Below, in pieces: positions 1 through 6,963 of a DNA stretch of 16,053 nt (positions are counted from its first letter, which is position 1; each line of letters begins with the position of its first letter). A program made the position numbers and the translations under genes. Origin of the DNA: an uncultured Sphingomonadaceae bacterium (GTDB lineage Bacteria > Pseudomonadota > Alphaproteobacteria > Sphingomonadales > Sphingomonadaceae); NCBI GenBank assembly GCA_938003725.1, contig CALKXX010000021.1, positions 1-16,053 of the forward strand, written 5' to 3'. The notes under the pieces are model-generated. The model searched no databases, was not told the origin of the DNA, and worked only from the letters and a program-made list of their open reading frames with translations.

Positions 1-35
1 AATGTGGGTTCATCTTCGACGATTAAAACGCGCAT
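1..35 (-). CDS. Response regulator, N-terminal fragment (gene runs off the left edge)
   Basis: The minus strand from 35 downward reads MRVLIVEDEPT before the window ends. A hydrophobic beta strand followed by acidic E-D-E is the classic start of a CheY-like receiver domain, where the acidic pair helps bind the metal needed for phosphorylation. A strong ribosome binding site, GGAGGT, lies at 41-46, five bases before the ATG, which supports a real start. The gene lies downstream of the PepSY-like gene on the same strand, separated by about 115 bp. In proteobacteria such a pair is often followed by a sensor kinase, which would be outside the window. Only 11 codons are visible, so the output-domain class (OmpR or other) cannot be told. 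Confidence 0.75.
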   Translation of the reverse strand, partial: MRVLIVEDEPT

Positions 36-150
36 TTCGCACCTCCAGGTGACGGATTATTCTTATCAATTCGGTATATCATCATTGCGCAATCCCACAA
101 TGCCAAAGAAAGAAATGGGACAAAGAGAAAATTGTTTTGGGGTTAAACGC

Positions 151-453
151 TTAGCGGCGTTTGCGCAGTACGGCACCGGTCCGGCCATCGACATCAACAA
201 ATATTACCCGCCCCTGCCGAATGAACTTCAGTCGATATACCTGTGCCACCGGATCAAATTCCGGTCCCAGATATTGACTGCCGGACATTGTAGGAAGGAT
301 GCGGTTTTCAATCGAGCGGATTGATTTCACCTTACCCGCCATCATTTGTGCCCGCGCCTCCGCCTGCTCATCATTACGCTGCGCTTCCGCAGGTAATGCC
401 GTCAGCATCAACGAGGCCGCGAAGGCCGAAATAAAGTTGGTTTTGTTTAACAT
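151..453 (-). CDS. Small exported PepSY-like domain protein
   Basis: This is a 100-residue protein with a clear signal peptide (residues 1 to about 24; hydrophobic stretch ending in LPAEA, probable cleavage before QRND). The mature part is short. Its C-terminal YRLKFIRQGRVIFVDVDGRTGAVL (about residues 73-96), here written as one motif of strand, turn and V-D-x-x-T-G, matches the PepSY pattern in which a strand is followed by a D-x-x-T-G turn. Family knowledge: PepSY modules act in the periplasm, often as inhibitors or sensors, and small ones commonly accompany two-component systems. Here a response regulator starts just downstream on the same strand, so a sensing or accessory role for that system is inferred. 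The upstream ribosome binding site is weak (AGAGAT). Confidence 0.8.
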   Translation of the reverse strand: MLNKTNFISAFAASLMLTALPAEAQRNDEQAEARAQMMAGKVKSIRSIENRILPTMSGSQYLGPEFDPVAQVYRLKFIRQGRVIFVDVDGRTGAVLRKRR

Positions 454-520
454 CTAGATATCTCTATATTTTCGGCGTTTAACATCACGTGAATATATCG
501 TTCAAATTAATTAAGCGATA

Positions 521-1246
521 TTAACGTGTCATCTCATAGGTAATGTTCAATGTCACCGTCGTTCCGACTTGCCCCGGAGCAACGGGGACAGAGGTATCAG
601 CCGCTTCACTCACCATAGCTCGCATCGCTGGGACCGGCCTCTGCGATACATGACGTAGTCCTTCGGCAATAGACAGCACGCGAACACCGGAATAGCCGGA
701 CGCCCGCGCATATCCCTCAGCTTGAGCGCGGGCGTTGGCCAGCGCTCGTTCTCTTGCCAGTTTCTTCACCTTGCTATCGTCATCAATGCTGAAATAAGGA
801 CCGTTCAGGTTCGTTGCCCCGCCCTCACTGACCAGTGCATCCAGGATTGTGCCAAGCTTGTCGATATCGCGAACGGTGGCGCGGACCTGGTTGGAAACTT
901 GATATCCAACAAATTTATTCTGCCGCGTCGCCCGGTCATATTGATAGTCAGCACCCAGATTAATGCCCGTCGTCTGAATATCCTTTTCGGTGATCCCCAG
1001 CGATTTTAGCTTGTCTATCACGGTTTGCGTCTTCCGGCTGTTATCCCGCAGAGCTTGGATCGCAGTCGGCGCATTGCTCTGCACTCCCGTGCTGAAAGAC
1101 GCGGTGTCCGGGCGGCTATCAACTTGTTCCGAAACGCTCAATTCAATTACCGGGTTCTCCGCAGTAATTTGCACATTTGCGGCCTGCACCAAATTCGCCG
1201 GTGCCATGACAAAGCCGGTGAACATCATCCAATGACAGATTTTCAT
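521..1246 (-). CDS. SIMPL domain (DUF541) periplasmic protein
   Basis: The protein has 241 residues from the chosen ATG at 1246. An upstream ATG at 1267 would add seven residues (MEWGNAI), but the purine-rich GGGGGA ribosome binding site lies between the two, so the inner start is preferred. Residues 1-22 form a signal peptide ending in LVQA. The mature part follows the SIMPL/DUF541 layout (E. coli YggE, Brucella BP26): an early strand with a R-P-D-T-A-S-F motif, N-S-R-K-T-Q-T-V-I-D-K-L-K and G-I-x-x-K-D-I-Q-T-T-G, then Y-Q-V-S-N-Q-V. The second half has A-R-E-R-A-L-A-N-A-R-A-Q-A-E. BP26 forms a channel-like oligomer and YggE is linked to oxidative stress, but the exact function is not settled. 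It is transcribed toward the PepSY-like gene (67-bp gap) and divergently from uup. Confidence 0.9.
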   Translation of the reverse strand: MKICHWMMFTGFVMAPANLVQAANVQITAENPVIELSVSEQVDSRPDTASFSTGVQSNAPTAIQALRDNSRKTQTVIDKLKSLGITEKDIQTTGINLGADYQYDRATRQNKFVGYQVSNQVRATVRDIDKLGTILDALVSEGGATNLNGPYFSIDDDSKVKKLARERALANARAQAEGYARASGYSGVRVLSIAEGLRHVSQRPVPAMRAMVSEAADTSVPVAPGQVGTTVTLNITYEMTR

Positions 1247-1376
1247 TATTGCATTCCCCCATTCCAAATAGTTCCGGACACCGGCTAGCAGTTGTTTTCT
1301 GAACCTTGGCTAAATGCGGCGAGTTCAATATTCTTCAGCCGCCGGCGCATCAAGCATATTGCGGCTTGAGAGATTG

Positions 1377-1396
1377 GTCCGCCTAGCTTAACGGAC
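1377..1396 (+). repeat. Inverted repeat in the uup leader
   Basis: GTCCG (1377-1381) and CGGAC (1392-1396) are perfect complements separated by ten bases, and the right arm ends four bases before the uup ATG. In mRNA the right arm coincides with the only Shine-Dalgarno-like bases (ACGGAC), so a hairpin would mask the start. The stem is short (5 bp) and could be chance. Confidence 0.3.
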
Positions 1397-1400
1397 AGTC

Positions 1401-3215
1401 ATGTCTCAACCGCCTATCTTCGCATATGAAAATCTGTCCCTTCATCAAGGGGAAGGCTGGTTGTTCCAAGACCTGGATATTTACGTTGGTCCGCGTGACC
1501 GACTGGCGCTGATTGGCCGCAATGGTGCGGGCAAGACGACATTACTTCGCCTGATCGCTGATCAAATAGAGGCCGATAAAGGCCAACGCATGATCCAACC
1601 GGGTACGAACATCGTCATGCTGGAACAGGAACCGGACTTTACCCCTTTTGAAACGTTGCTCGACTTCGCAGTTTCCGACGATGGCCCAGCTGCCCATGCG
1701 GTTGAGGCGATAGCAGATCAATTGGGCACTGATCTGTCCATCCTAGCAGCAAAGGCCAGCGGCGGAGAGAAACGGCGAGCTGCGATATGCCGCGCCTTGG
1801 CCTCTGAACCGGATCTGCTGTTACTTGATGAGCCAACCAATCATTTGGATTTAGGCGCAATCGATTGGCTGGAGGATTGGCTAGGCAGATATAAAGGCGC
1901 GTTCATTACGATATCGCATGACCGAACATTTCTGACGCGCTTAACGAAACAGACCATCTGGCTCGATCGCCGCCAAATCCGGCGTCAGGAAGTGGGTTTC
2001 GGCGGATATGATGCCTGGATGGAAAAGATTTTCGCTGACGAAGCAAAAGAAGCTAGCCGGATCGATGCGAAGTTGAAGCTTGAAGCGCGGTGGTTGGAGC
2101 GCGGGGTTACTGCGCGTCGCAAACGCAATCAGGGGCGTCTGCAAAAGCTATATGAAATGCGCGCGCAACGCGCCGCGATGATTGGGCCAACCGGTACTGC
2201 CAATTTGCAAGCCCAGAGCGACGAAGTCCGGACCAAGTCGGTGATCAGAGCAGAGGAAATCTCGAAAAGCTTTGGTGATGGTGATGAAAAACGCGCTATC
2301 ATCCGAAAATTCTCTCTACGCATCCAGCGCGGTGACCGGATTGGAATTGTCGGTGCCAATGGCGCCGGAAAAACGACGTTGCTCAAAATGTTAACCGGAG
2401 ACTTGGAGCCGGACACGGGAGAAGTCACCCTCGCAAAAACGCTCAATGGTGTTATTATCGATCAACAGCGCAGTCTGCTTGAGAGCAATAAAACCGTCCG
2501 CGATGTGCTTGCTGATGGTAGCGATTGGGTAGATGTGCGCGGCATCAAAAAGCATGTGCAAGGCTATTTGAAGGAATTTCTGTTTGCGCCCAGCCTAATC
2601 GATGCCAAGGTCGGAACACTGTCGGGCGGTGAACAATCGCGATTGTTATTGGCCCGCGAATTCGCGCGCATGTCCAACCTGTTGGTGCTGGACGAACCAA
2701 CCAACGACCTTGATCTGGAAACGCTCGATTTGTTGCAGGAAGTTATCTCGGATTATGATGGAACGGTCCTGTTGGTCAGCCATGATCGTGATTTTCTGGA
2801 CCGCACCGTAACGATTACACTCGGCCTGGACGGCAGCGGGCAAGTGGACATTATCGCGGGCGGTTATGCCGAATGGGAAGCCAAACGAAAAAGCAGCGAA
2901 AATACTGCTCGCGACCCGAAAGCAAAAGCCACCAACAAACCCGCGACGCCAAAGACAGATGGTTCGCGGAAAAAACTAACCTACAAAGATCAACGCGACT
3001 ACGATCTGTTGCCGGAACGGATCGAAGAGATCGAACGAAGGATGACAGAAATTGGAGAGGCGCTTTCCGATACTGACTTATATTCAAAGGATTTCGAGAA
3101 GTTCGAAAAGCTGACAAACGAAAATGCAAATCTCAACGATGAAAAAGAATGGTCAGAAATTCGCTGGCTGGAATTGGCGGAACAGGTTGAGGCGTTGGAA
3201 GCAGTCAAATCCTGA
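1401..3215 (+). CDS. uup: ABC-F family ATPase, Uup-like
   Basis: This 604-residue soluble protein has two ABC ATPase domains and no membrane segment. Domain 1 has Walker A GRNGAGKT at 39-46, signature SGGEKRR at 120-126 and Walker B with DEPTNHLD at 143-150. Domain 2 has Walker A GANGAGKT at 318-325, signature SGGEQSR at 408-414 and DEPTNDLD at 431-438. A basic, helical arm/linker rich in R and K (about 205-265) separates them, as in ABC-F proteins that enter the ribosomal E site. The charged C-terminus from about residue 525 (K-L-T-Y-K-D-Q-R-D-Y, then E-R-I-E-E-I-E-R-R-M) is the Uup-type coiled-coil domain. Family knowledge links Uup to ribosome/translation maintenance and to branched DNA intermediates. 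Both catalytic glutamates (144, 432) are present, so ATPase activity is expected. The ribosome binding site is weak (GGAC). It ends one base from the convergent gene's stop. Confidence 0.95.
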   Translation: MSQPPIFAYENLSLHQGEGWLFQDLDIYVGPRDRLALIGRNGAGKTTLLRLIADQIEADKGQRMIQPGTNIVMLEQEPDFTPFETLLDFAVSDDGPAAHAVEAIADQLGTDLSILAAKASGGEKRRAAICRALASEPDLLLLDEPTNHLDLGAIDWLEDWLGRYKGAFITISHDRTFLTRLTKQTIWLDRRQIRRQEVGFGGYDAWMEKIFADEAKEASRIDAKLKLEARWLERGVTARRKRNQGRLQKLYEMRAQRAAMIGPTGTANLQAQSDEVRTKSVIRAEEISKSFGDGDEKRAIIRKFSLRIQRGDRIGIVGANGAGKTTLLKMLTGDLEPDTGEVTLAKTLNGVIIDQQRSLLESNKTVRDVLADGSDWVDVRGIKKHVQGYLKEFLFAPSLIDAKVGTLSGGEQSRLLLAREFARMSNLLVLDEPTNDLDLETLDLLQEVISDYDGTVLLVSHDRDFLDRTVTITLGLDGSGQVDIIAGGYAEWEAKRKSSENTARDPKAKATNKPATPKTDGSRKKLTYKDQRDYDLLPERIEEIERRMTEIGEALSDTDLYSKDFEKFEKLTNENANLNDEKEWSEIRWLELAEQVEALEAVKS

Positions 3216-3216
3216 C

Positions 3217-3738
3217 CTATCCCGGCAAACGGTAATAATCCGCTAGCCGGTCGAGTGCGATTTTCAGGACTAGCTTGCCAGATCGCGCCGGCCAACCGAG
3301 ATTTTTTTCCGCTGCCGGGATACCCTCCCCACCACAGATTATGCGCCAGGCAATGTCGGACAGGTCAGAGCCCAAATGATTGATCGCGCTATCAAAACGC
3401 TGCTTCGCCGCAATCTGAGATTCGGTTGCAGACAGAGCATCCGGTGCACCCCGTCGCCCGCCGGACGGCGGAGTGATGTTCCAGCTCATAGTGACGCTGG
3501 GCGCAAGATTTGCGCGCTCCCAATCACCGCGTAGCTTCTCCCCTCCATCCAGTTGTCGGTCGGTCAAATGCCCGCGTGCGTGTAACCAGCTAAGTGGAGA
3601 CTCAGTTAGATTGACGGTCACGCTGCGCGCCGGCCGTTTCTTTCCGCTCCTGTGGTTAGGATCGCGCCCATCTAACGATACTGGTTTTTCTGCCAATATC
3701 CTTGGGTCACTTGAATTCGCGAGATTGCGGTTCGGCAT
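3217..3738 (-). CDS. DUF6456-type protein of unknown function
   Basis: The protein has 173 residues from the ATG at 3738, chosen because AGGAGA lies five bases upstream. The reading frame stays open to 3888, but that extension would overlap the start of the divergent regulator and has no ribosome binding site. The first 50 residues are polar and poorly structured (M-P-N-R-N-L-A-N-S-S, then basic G-K-K-R-P-A-R). The conserved-looking core begins at V-N-L-T-E-S-P-L-S-W-L and includes L-T-D-R-Q-L-D-G-G-E-K-L-R-x-D-W-E-R-A, A-K-Q-R-F-D and G-W-P-A-R-S-G-K-L-V-L near the end. That order resembles the alphaproteobacterial DUF6456 family as I remember it, whose function is unknown. A C-terminal R-S-G-K-L-V-L-K-I-A-L-D-R-L motif could be a DNA-contacting helix, but that is a guess. 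There is no signal peptide or membrane segment. Confidence 0.8.
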   Translation of the reverse strand: MPNRNLANSSDPRILAEKPVSLDGRDPNHRSGKKRPARSVTVNLTESPLSWLHARGHLTDRQLDGGEKLRGDWERANLAPSVTMSWNITPPSGGRRGAPDALSATESQIAAKQRFDSAINHLGSDLSDIAWRIICGGEGIPAAEKNLGWPARSGKLVLKIALDRLADYYRLPG

Positions 3739-3826
3739 TGGTTTCTCCTGACAATATGGAATTTCCCCTTGCCATTTCGGCACTAATGTAGGAACGAAAA
3801 AACCAAATAGGTTGGAGAAATTCGTG

Positions 3827-4390
3827 ATGATAAGCCGAATTAGAGAAGTGCGCAAAGCAAAGTCCCTTACCCTTGATGACGTCGCCAAACGCTGTGAACC
3901 GCCAACGACAGCGCAGACCGTTGGGCGGCTGGAAACCGGAATGCGGACATTATCACTGGGCTGGTTGAACCGGATCGCCGACGCGCTGGGCGTAGACAGC
4001 TCGGTATTGCTCGCGCTTCCCGATCAGGAGGAGTTGCCAATGGCTGCTATTCTTGATCATAAAGGCGCCCATGCCCTTGAAAAGGAACAATCGGTTTTCC
4101 AACCTTCTATTGAACCGGCGATGATCGCGCTCAGAGTCAAAAGCAGTGTCGGCGATTACCGCACCGGGGATGATGTATGGCTTTCACGCCGCACGCCGGA
4201 TCAATATGCCGCTGCACTCAACCGGGATATTTTAGTACCGCGACCCGCTGGCCGCTTTCTGTTTGGTCGCCTTATAGGACGTGAGGGTGACAAGATTCAG
4301 ATATTGCCGCTTGGAGCAGGATCCCGCCAGCAAGTGGTCAAGGATCCGGAATGGATCGGCGTTGCCACGCGGTTGGTAAGGGAGCTTTAG
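3827..4390 (+). CDS. XRE-type HTH regulator with degenerate S24/LexA-like C-terminal domain
   Basis: The protein has 187 residues from the ATG at 3827, eight bases after GGAGA (3814-3818); GTG at 3824 is an equally possible start. Residues about 4-60 form a Cro/CI-type helix-turn-helix (S-R-I-R-E-V-R-K-A-K, L-T-L-D-D-V-A, T-V-G-R-L-E-T-G, L-N-R-I-A-D-A-L-G-V). The C-terminal part (about 100-187) follows the strand order of an S24 peptidase domain: G-D-Y-R-T-G-D-D-V-W-L, D-I-L-V, G-R-L-I-G-R, then a W-I-G-V strand. The usual catalytic Ser of the G-x-S-M site and the Lys before R-L are absent, so self-cleavage is unlikely. It is divergent from the DUF6456-type gene across 88 bp and may control it. 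This is inference. Confidence 0.85.
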   Translation: MISRIREVRKAKSLTLDDVAKRCEPPTTAQTVGRLETGMRTLSLGWLNRIADALGVDSSVLLALPDQEELPMAAILDHKGAHALEKEQSVFQPSIEPAMIALRVKSSVGDYRTGDDVWLSRRTPDQYAAALNRDILVPRPAGRFLFGRLIGREGDKIQILPLGAGSRQQVVKDPEWIGVATRLVREL

Positions 4391-4413
4391 GGGCTTTCTG
4401 CTAGGCATAATTG

Positions 4414-5592
4414 ATGGCCCGCCCACTTAACATATTGACGCTGTCGACGCTGTTTCCCAATAGGGTCAATTCCCATTTCGGAATATTTGTCGAACGTCAG
4501 ACAGCGGAACTCGCTAGCCGTTCCGAAGCGAACGTCACCGTCATCAATCCAATTGGGATGCCGCCATGGCCGCTGAGCAATTTGTCGCAATATGCGCCCC
4601 TAAAATCTGTCGAAGCAGTCGAGGATTGGCATGGCTTGAAGGTGTACCGGCCTCAGTTCAGATTGTTTCCGAAAATTGGTAGTGCGAAAAACCCGCAATA
4701 TGTTAGCGATGCGGTTATTCCGCTGGCAAAGCAGTTACATCGCACAAATCCGTTTGATGTGATCGACACTGAATTTTTCTATCCGGACGGACCGGCGGCT
4801 CTTCGATTGGCCAAGGCCCTTGGCATTCCGTTTACAATTAAAGCGCGCGGCGCAGATATTCATCATTGGGGCAATGATCCGGGATGCCGGTCTCAAATAC
4901 GTGAAGCGGCAGAGCAAGCCGCAGGTTTGCTGGCGGTTTCCCAAGCCCTGAAAGACGATATGATCGCTCTGGGCATGGACGGTAAAAAAACCAAAGTTCA
5001 CTATACCGGTGTAGATCAGGAGTTGTTCAAACCTGTTGATCGTAAATTACTGAAATCGGAGCGTGGTGTCGCGGGGCCTTTGCTGATTACCACTGGCGCG
5101 CTTATCCCACGGAAAAACCAGGATTTGGTCATCAAGGCTTTAAAAATGGTACCGTCCGCGACGCTTTTGGTCGCCGGGAGCGGTCCGGAAGAAAGGTCCT
5201 ATAGAAAGTTAGCAGACAGCCTTGATGTCGCGGACAGAGTTCGTTTTTTGGGTAATATATCACATGAAAACTTGGCGCAATTGACGGCAGCTGCCGATAT
5301 TTCCGTCTTGGTTTCGAAATCAGAGGGCTTAGCAAACGCATGGGTCGAAGCCCTGACCTGCGGCACGCCGCTTGTTATCAGCGAAGCGGGCGGCGCACGT
5401 GAACTGATACATTCTAAGGTTGCGGGGCGGATCGTCGATCAAGATGCAACATCCATTGCAAATGCCGTCAATGAGATTTTAAGCGCCCCTCCGGCACAGG
5501 CAGATGTACGCGCGACTGTTCGAAATTTCAGTTGGAAAACCAACGGTGACCAATTGCTGGAGTTTTTCCAATCAATCGTTCGCGCGCCCTAG
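4414..5592 (+). CDS. Glycosyltransferase family 4 (GT-B fold)
   Basis: This 392-residue cytoplasmic protein starts at ATG 4414 (a TTG three bases earlier is in frame). The N-terminal Rossmann half opens with L-N-I-L-T-L-S-T-L-F-P-N and G-x-F-V-E-R-Q, typical of GT4 enzymes. The middle has F-Y-P-D-G-P-A-A and T-I-K-A-R-G-A-D-I-H, and the C-terminal donor domain begins at about residue 230 with G-A-L-I-P-R-K-N-Q-D. It carries the E-x7-E motif (E304 to E312, in E-G-L-A-N-A-W-V-E) that contacts the nucleotide sugar. Donor and acceptor cannot be read from sequence. The class includes enzymes for polysaccharide and glycolipid assembly, but no other glycan genes are nearby. It starts 23 bp after the HTH gene and may be co-transcribed. 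Its TAG stop overlaps the stop of the convergent Mth938-fold gene in a shared CTAG. Confidence 0.93.
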   Translation: MARPLNILTLSTLFPNRVNSHFGIFVERQTAELASRSEANVTVINPIGMPPWPLSNLSQYAPLKSVEAVEDWHGLKVYRPQFRLFPKIGSAKNPQYVSDAVIPLAKQLHRTNPFDVIDTEFFYPDGPAALRLAKALGIPFTIKARGADIHHWGNDPGCRSQIREAAEQAAGLLAVSQALKDDMIALGMDGKKTKVHYTGVDQELFKPVDRKLLKSERGVAGPLLITTGALIPRKNQDLVIKALKMVPSATLLVAGSGPEERSYRKLADSLDVADRVRFLGNISHENLAQLTAAADISVLVSKSEGLANAWVEALTCGTPLVISEAGGARELIHSKVAGRIVDQDATSIANAVNEILSAPPAQADVRATVRNFSWKTNGDQLLEFFQSIVRAP

Positions 5593-5969
5593 GCCAAGGG
5601 CATCAAGGCCGCGACAACCCAGCGCTCCTCGGCACGCAGCACACCCCATGTTCGGGCCGCTGCTCTGCTATCCATTGCTTCCACGCCGACATCCATTTTC
5701 TCTGCTGCACGGCGGAATAATGCAGGCGGTTGTTGCATCCTTGTACCGCTGCCAAAAAGCAAAAACTCGGGTTTTGGCGACAAGTCAAGCTGTGCGAAAA
5801 TCTCACCAAAGTCGAGCTTATCGATTGACGGAGCATCCCAGCTTAGTGCGGTTTGCGGAGACAGTAACAGGCCTTGGTCAAATCTTTCACCACCAATTTT
5901 ATAGCCGCTATTGGTAAAACCAGTTACAACCGGCCCTTCGATGTCACCATCCCGGCGAAGTTCAACCAT
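5589..5969 (-). CDS. Mth938-fold (DUF498/NDUFAF3-like) protein
   Basis: The protein has 126 residues. It begins with polar strands and the Y-K-I-G-G-E-R-F-D-Q-G-L-L-L-S-P core, then P-E-F-L-L-F-G-S-G-T-R at about 67-77, G-V-E-A-M-D-S-R-A-A-A-R-T-W at about 94-107 and A-E-E-R-W-V-V-A-A-L-M-P near the end. This is the standard motif series of the Mth938 fold, which includes the mitochondrial complex I assembly factor NDUFAF3. Its ATG overlaps the secF stop by one base (TAATG), so translational coupling is likely; no separate ribosome binding site is evident. A gene of this type directly downstream of secD-secF is a familiar alphaproteobacterial arrangement. The bacterial role is not firmly known. 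Confidence 0.92.
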   Translation of the reverse strand: MVELRRDGDIEGPVVTGFTNSGYKIGGERFDQGLLLSPQTALSWDAPSIDKLDFGEIFAQLDLSPKPEFLLFGSGTRMQQPPALFRRAAEKMDVGVEAMDSRAAARTWGVLRAEERWVVAALMPLA

Positions 5970-6952
5970 TAGCCAACACGTTCTGCGCCGCCGGTTTTTT
6001 TGGTTTTGCTACTTGGGTCTTCCGCAGGAACAAAGCTGTCCGGTCCAACCTTTAGCCAGATTAGGATCGGCGCGGCCATATAAACCGAGGAATAGGTACC
6101 GATAAACACGCCCAGAAACATTGCTGCCGAGAAACCGAAGATCACATCCGGACCCCAAACCATCAATGCCACCAACGCAATTAACATCGTCAAACTTGTC
6201 ATCACCGTACGCGCAAGCGTCTCGTTCACCGACAGATCAAGCAATGCCGCAATATCCATCTTGCGATATTTTTTCAGATTTTCACGGATACGATCATAGA
6301 CGACAATCGTATCGTTCAAGGAATAACCGATAATGGTCAAAAGTGCGGCGACGATGTTGAGATTAAACTCCAACTGCGTCAACGCAAAAAACCCAAAGGT
6401 CAACGCCACATCATGAAACAGTGCGAACAGCGCCCCCACACCAAATTGCCACTCAAACCGAATCCAGATGTATAGCGTGATCGCCAGCATGGCGAAGACC
6501 AGCGAATATACACCGGTTTGCAATAGCTCTTCGGATACCTTCCCAGACACGGAGTCTACCCCGTCAATCCGCACATCTTCATAATCGGCCTTCAACATCA
6601 ACGTAATCTTGTCGGCCATGGTATTTGCCAGTTCGGGATCTGTATCGGCCCCTTCCGGCAATTTCATGCGGATGGAAACTTCATTCGGTTCGCCGAACCG
6701 TTGAATAGTTGGGTCACCATAGCCCAATGCGCCCACCTTCTCGCGAAGATCGGAAATCGGGGCGTCCTGGGTTTGCGTAAAGGTTGTGCGGATCATCTGA
6801 CCACCGACAAAGTCGACGCCGAAATTCAATCCCTTCATCGCAACCAGCGTAAAGGAGCCGATGATCATCAATATGCTGATCCCAATCGCGATGTTCCTCC
6901 ATTTCAGGAACGTGATATTGGTATTGTCGGGAACAAGTTTGAGAAGCTTCAT
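5969..6952 (-). CDS. secF: Protein translocase subunit SecF
   Basis: This 327-residue inner-membrane protein pairs with SecD to use the proton gradient to pull translocated proteins into the periplasm. Transmembrane helix 1 (about 20-39) is followed by the conserved G-L-N-F-G-V-D-F-V-G-G block (41-51) at the start of the periplasmic domain. Five further helices occupy about 145-310. The signature G-Y-S-L-N-D-T-I-V-V-Y-D-R-I-R-E-N is at 209-225. The length matches bacterial SecF proteins. The start is supported by an upstream GGGGAT/AGGA region, 11 bases after the secD stop. The C-terminal tail is short and polar (S-S-K-T-K-K-T-G-G). Confidence 0.98.
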   Translation of the reverse strand: MKLLKLVPDNTNITFLKWRNIAIGISILMIIGSFTLVAMKGLNFGVDFVGGQMIRTTFTQTQDAPISDLREKVGALGYGDPTIQRFGEPNEVSIRMKLPEGADTDPELANTMADKITLMLKADYEDVRIDGVDSVSGKVSEELLQTGVYSLVFAMLAITLYIWIRFEWQFGVGALFALFHDVALTFGFFALTQLEFNLNIVAALLTIIGYSLNDTIVVYDRIRENLKKYRKMDIAALLDLSVNETLARTVMTSLTMLIALVALMVWGPDVIFGFSAAMFLGVFIGTYSSVYMAAPILIWLKVGPDSFVPAEDPSSKTKKTGGAERVG

Positions 6953-6963
6953 GATCCTATCCC

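Noticed and set aside
3739..3888. 50-residue N-terminal extension of the DUF6456-type gene
   Set aside because: It would overlap the divergent HTH gene, lacks a ribosome binding site and has unlikely composition; ATG 3738 has a strong AGGAGA.
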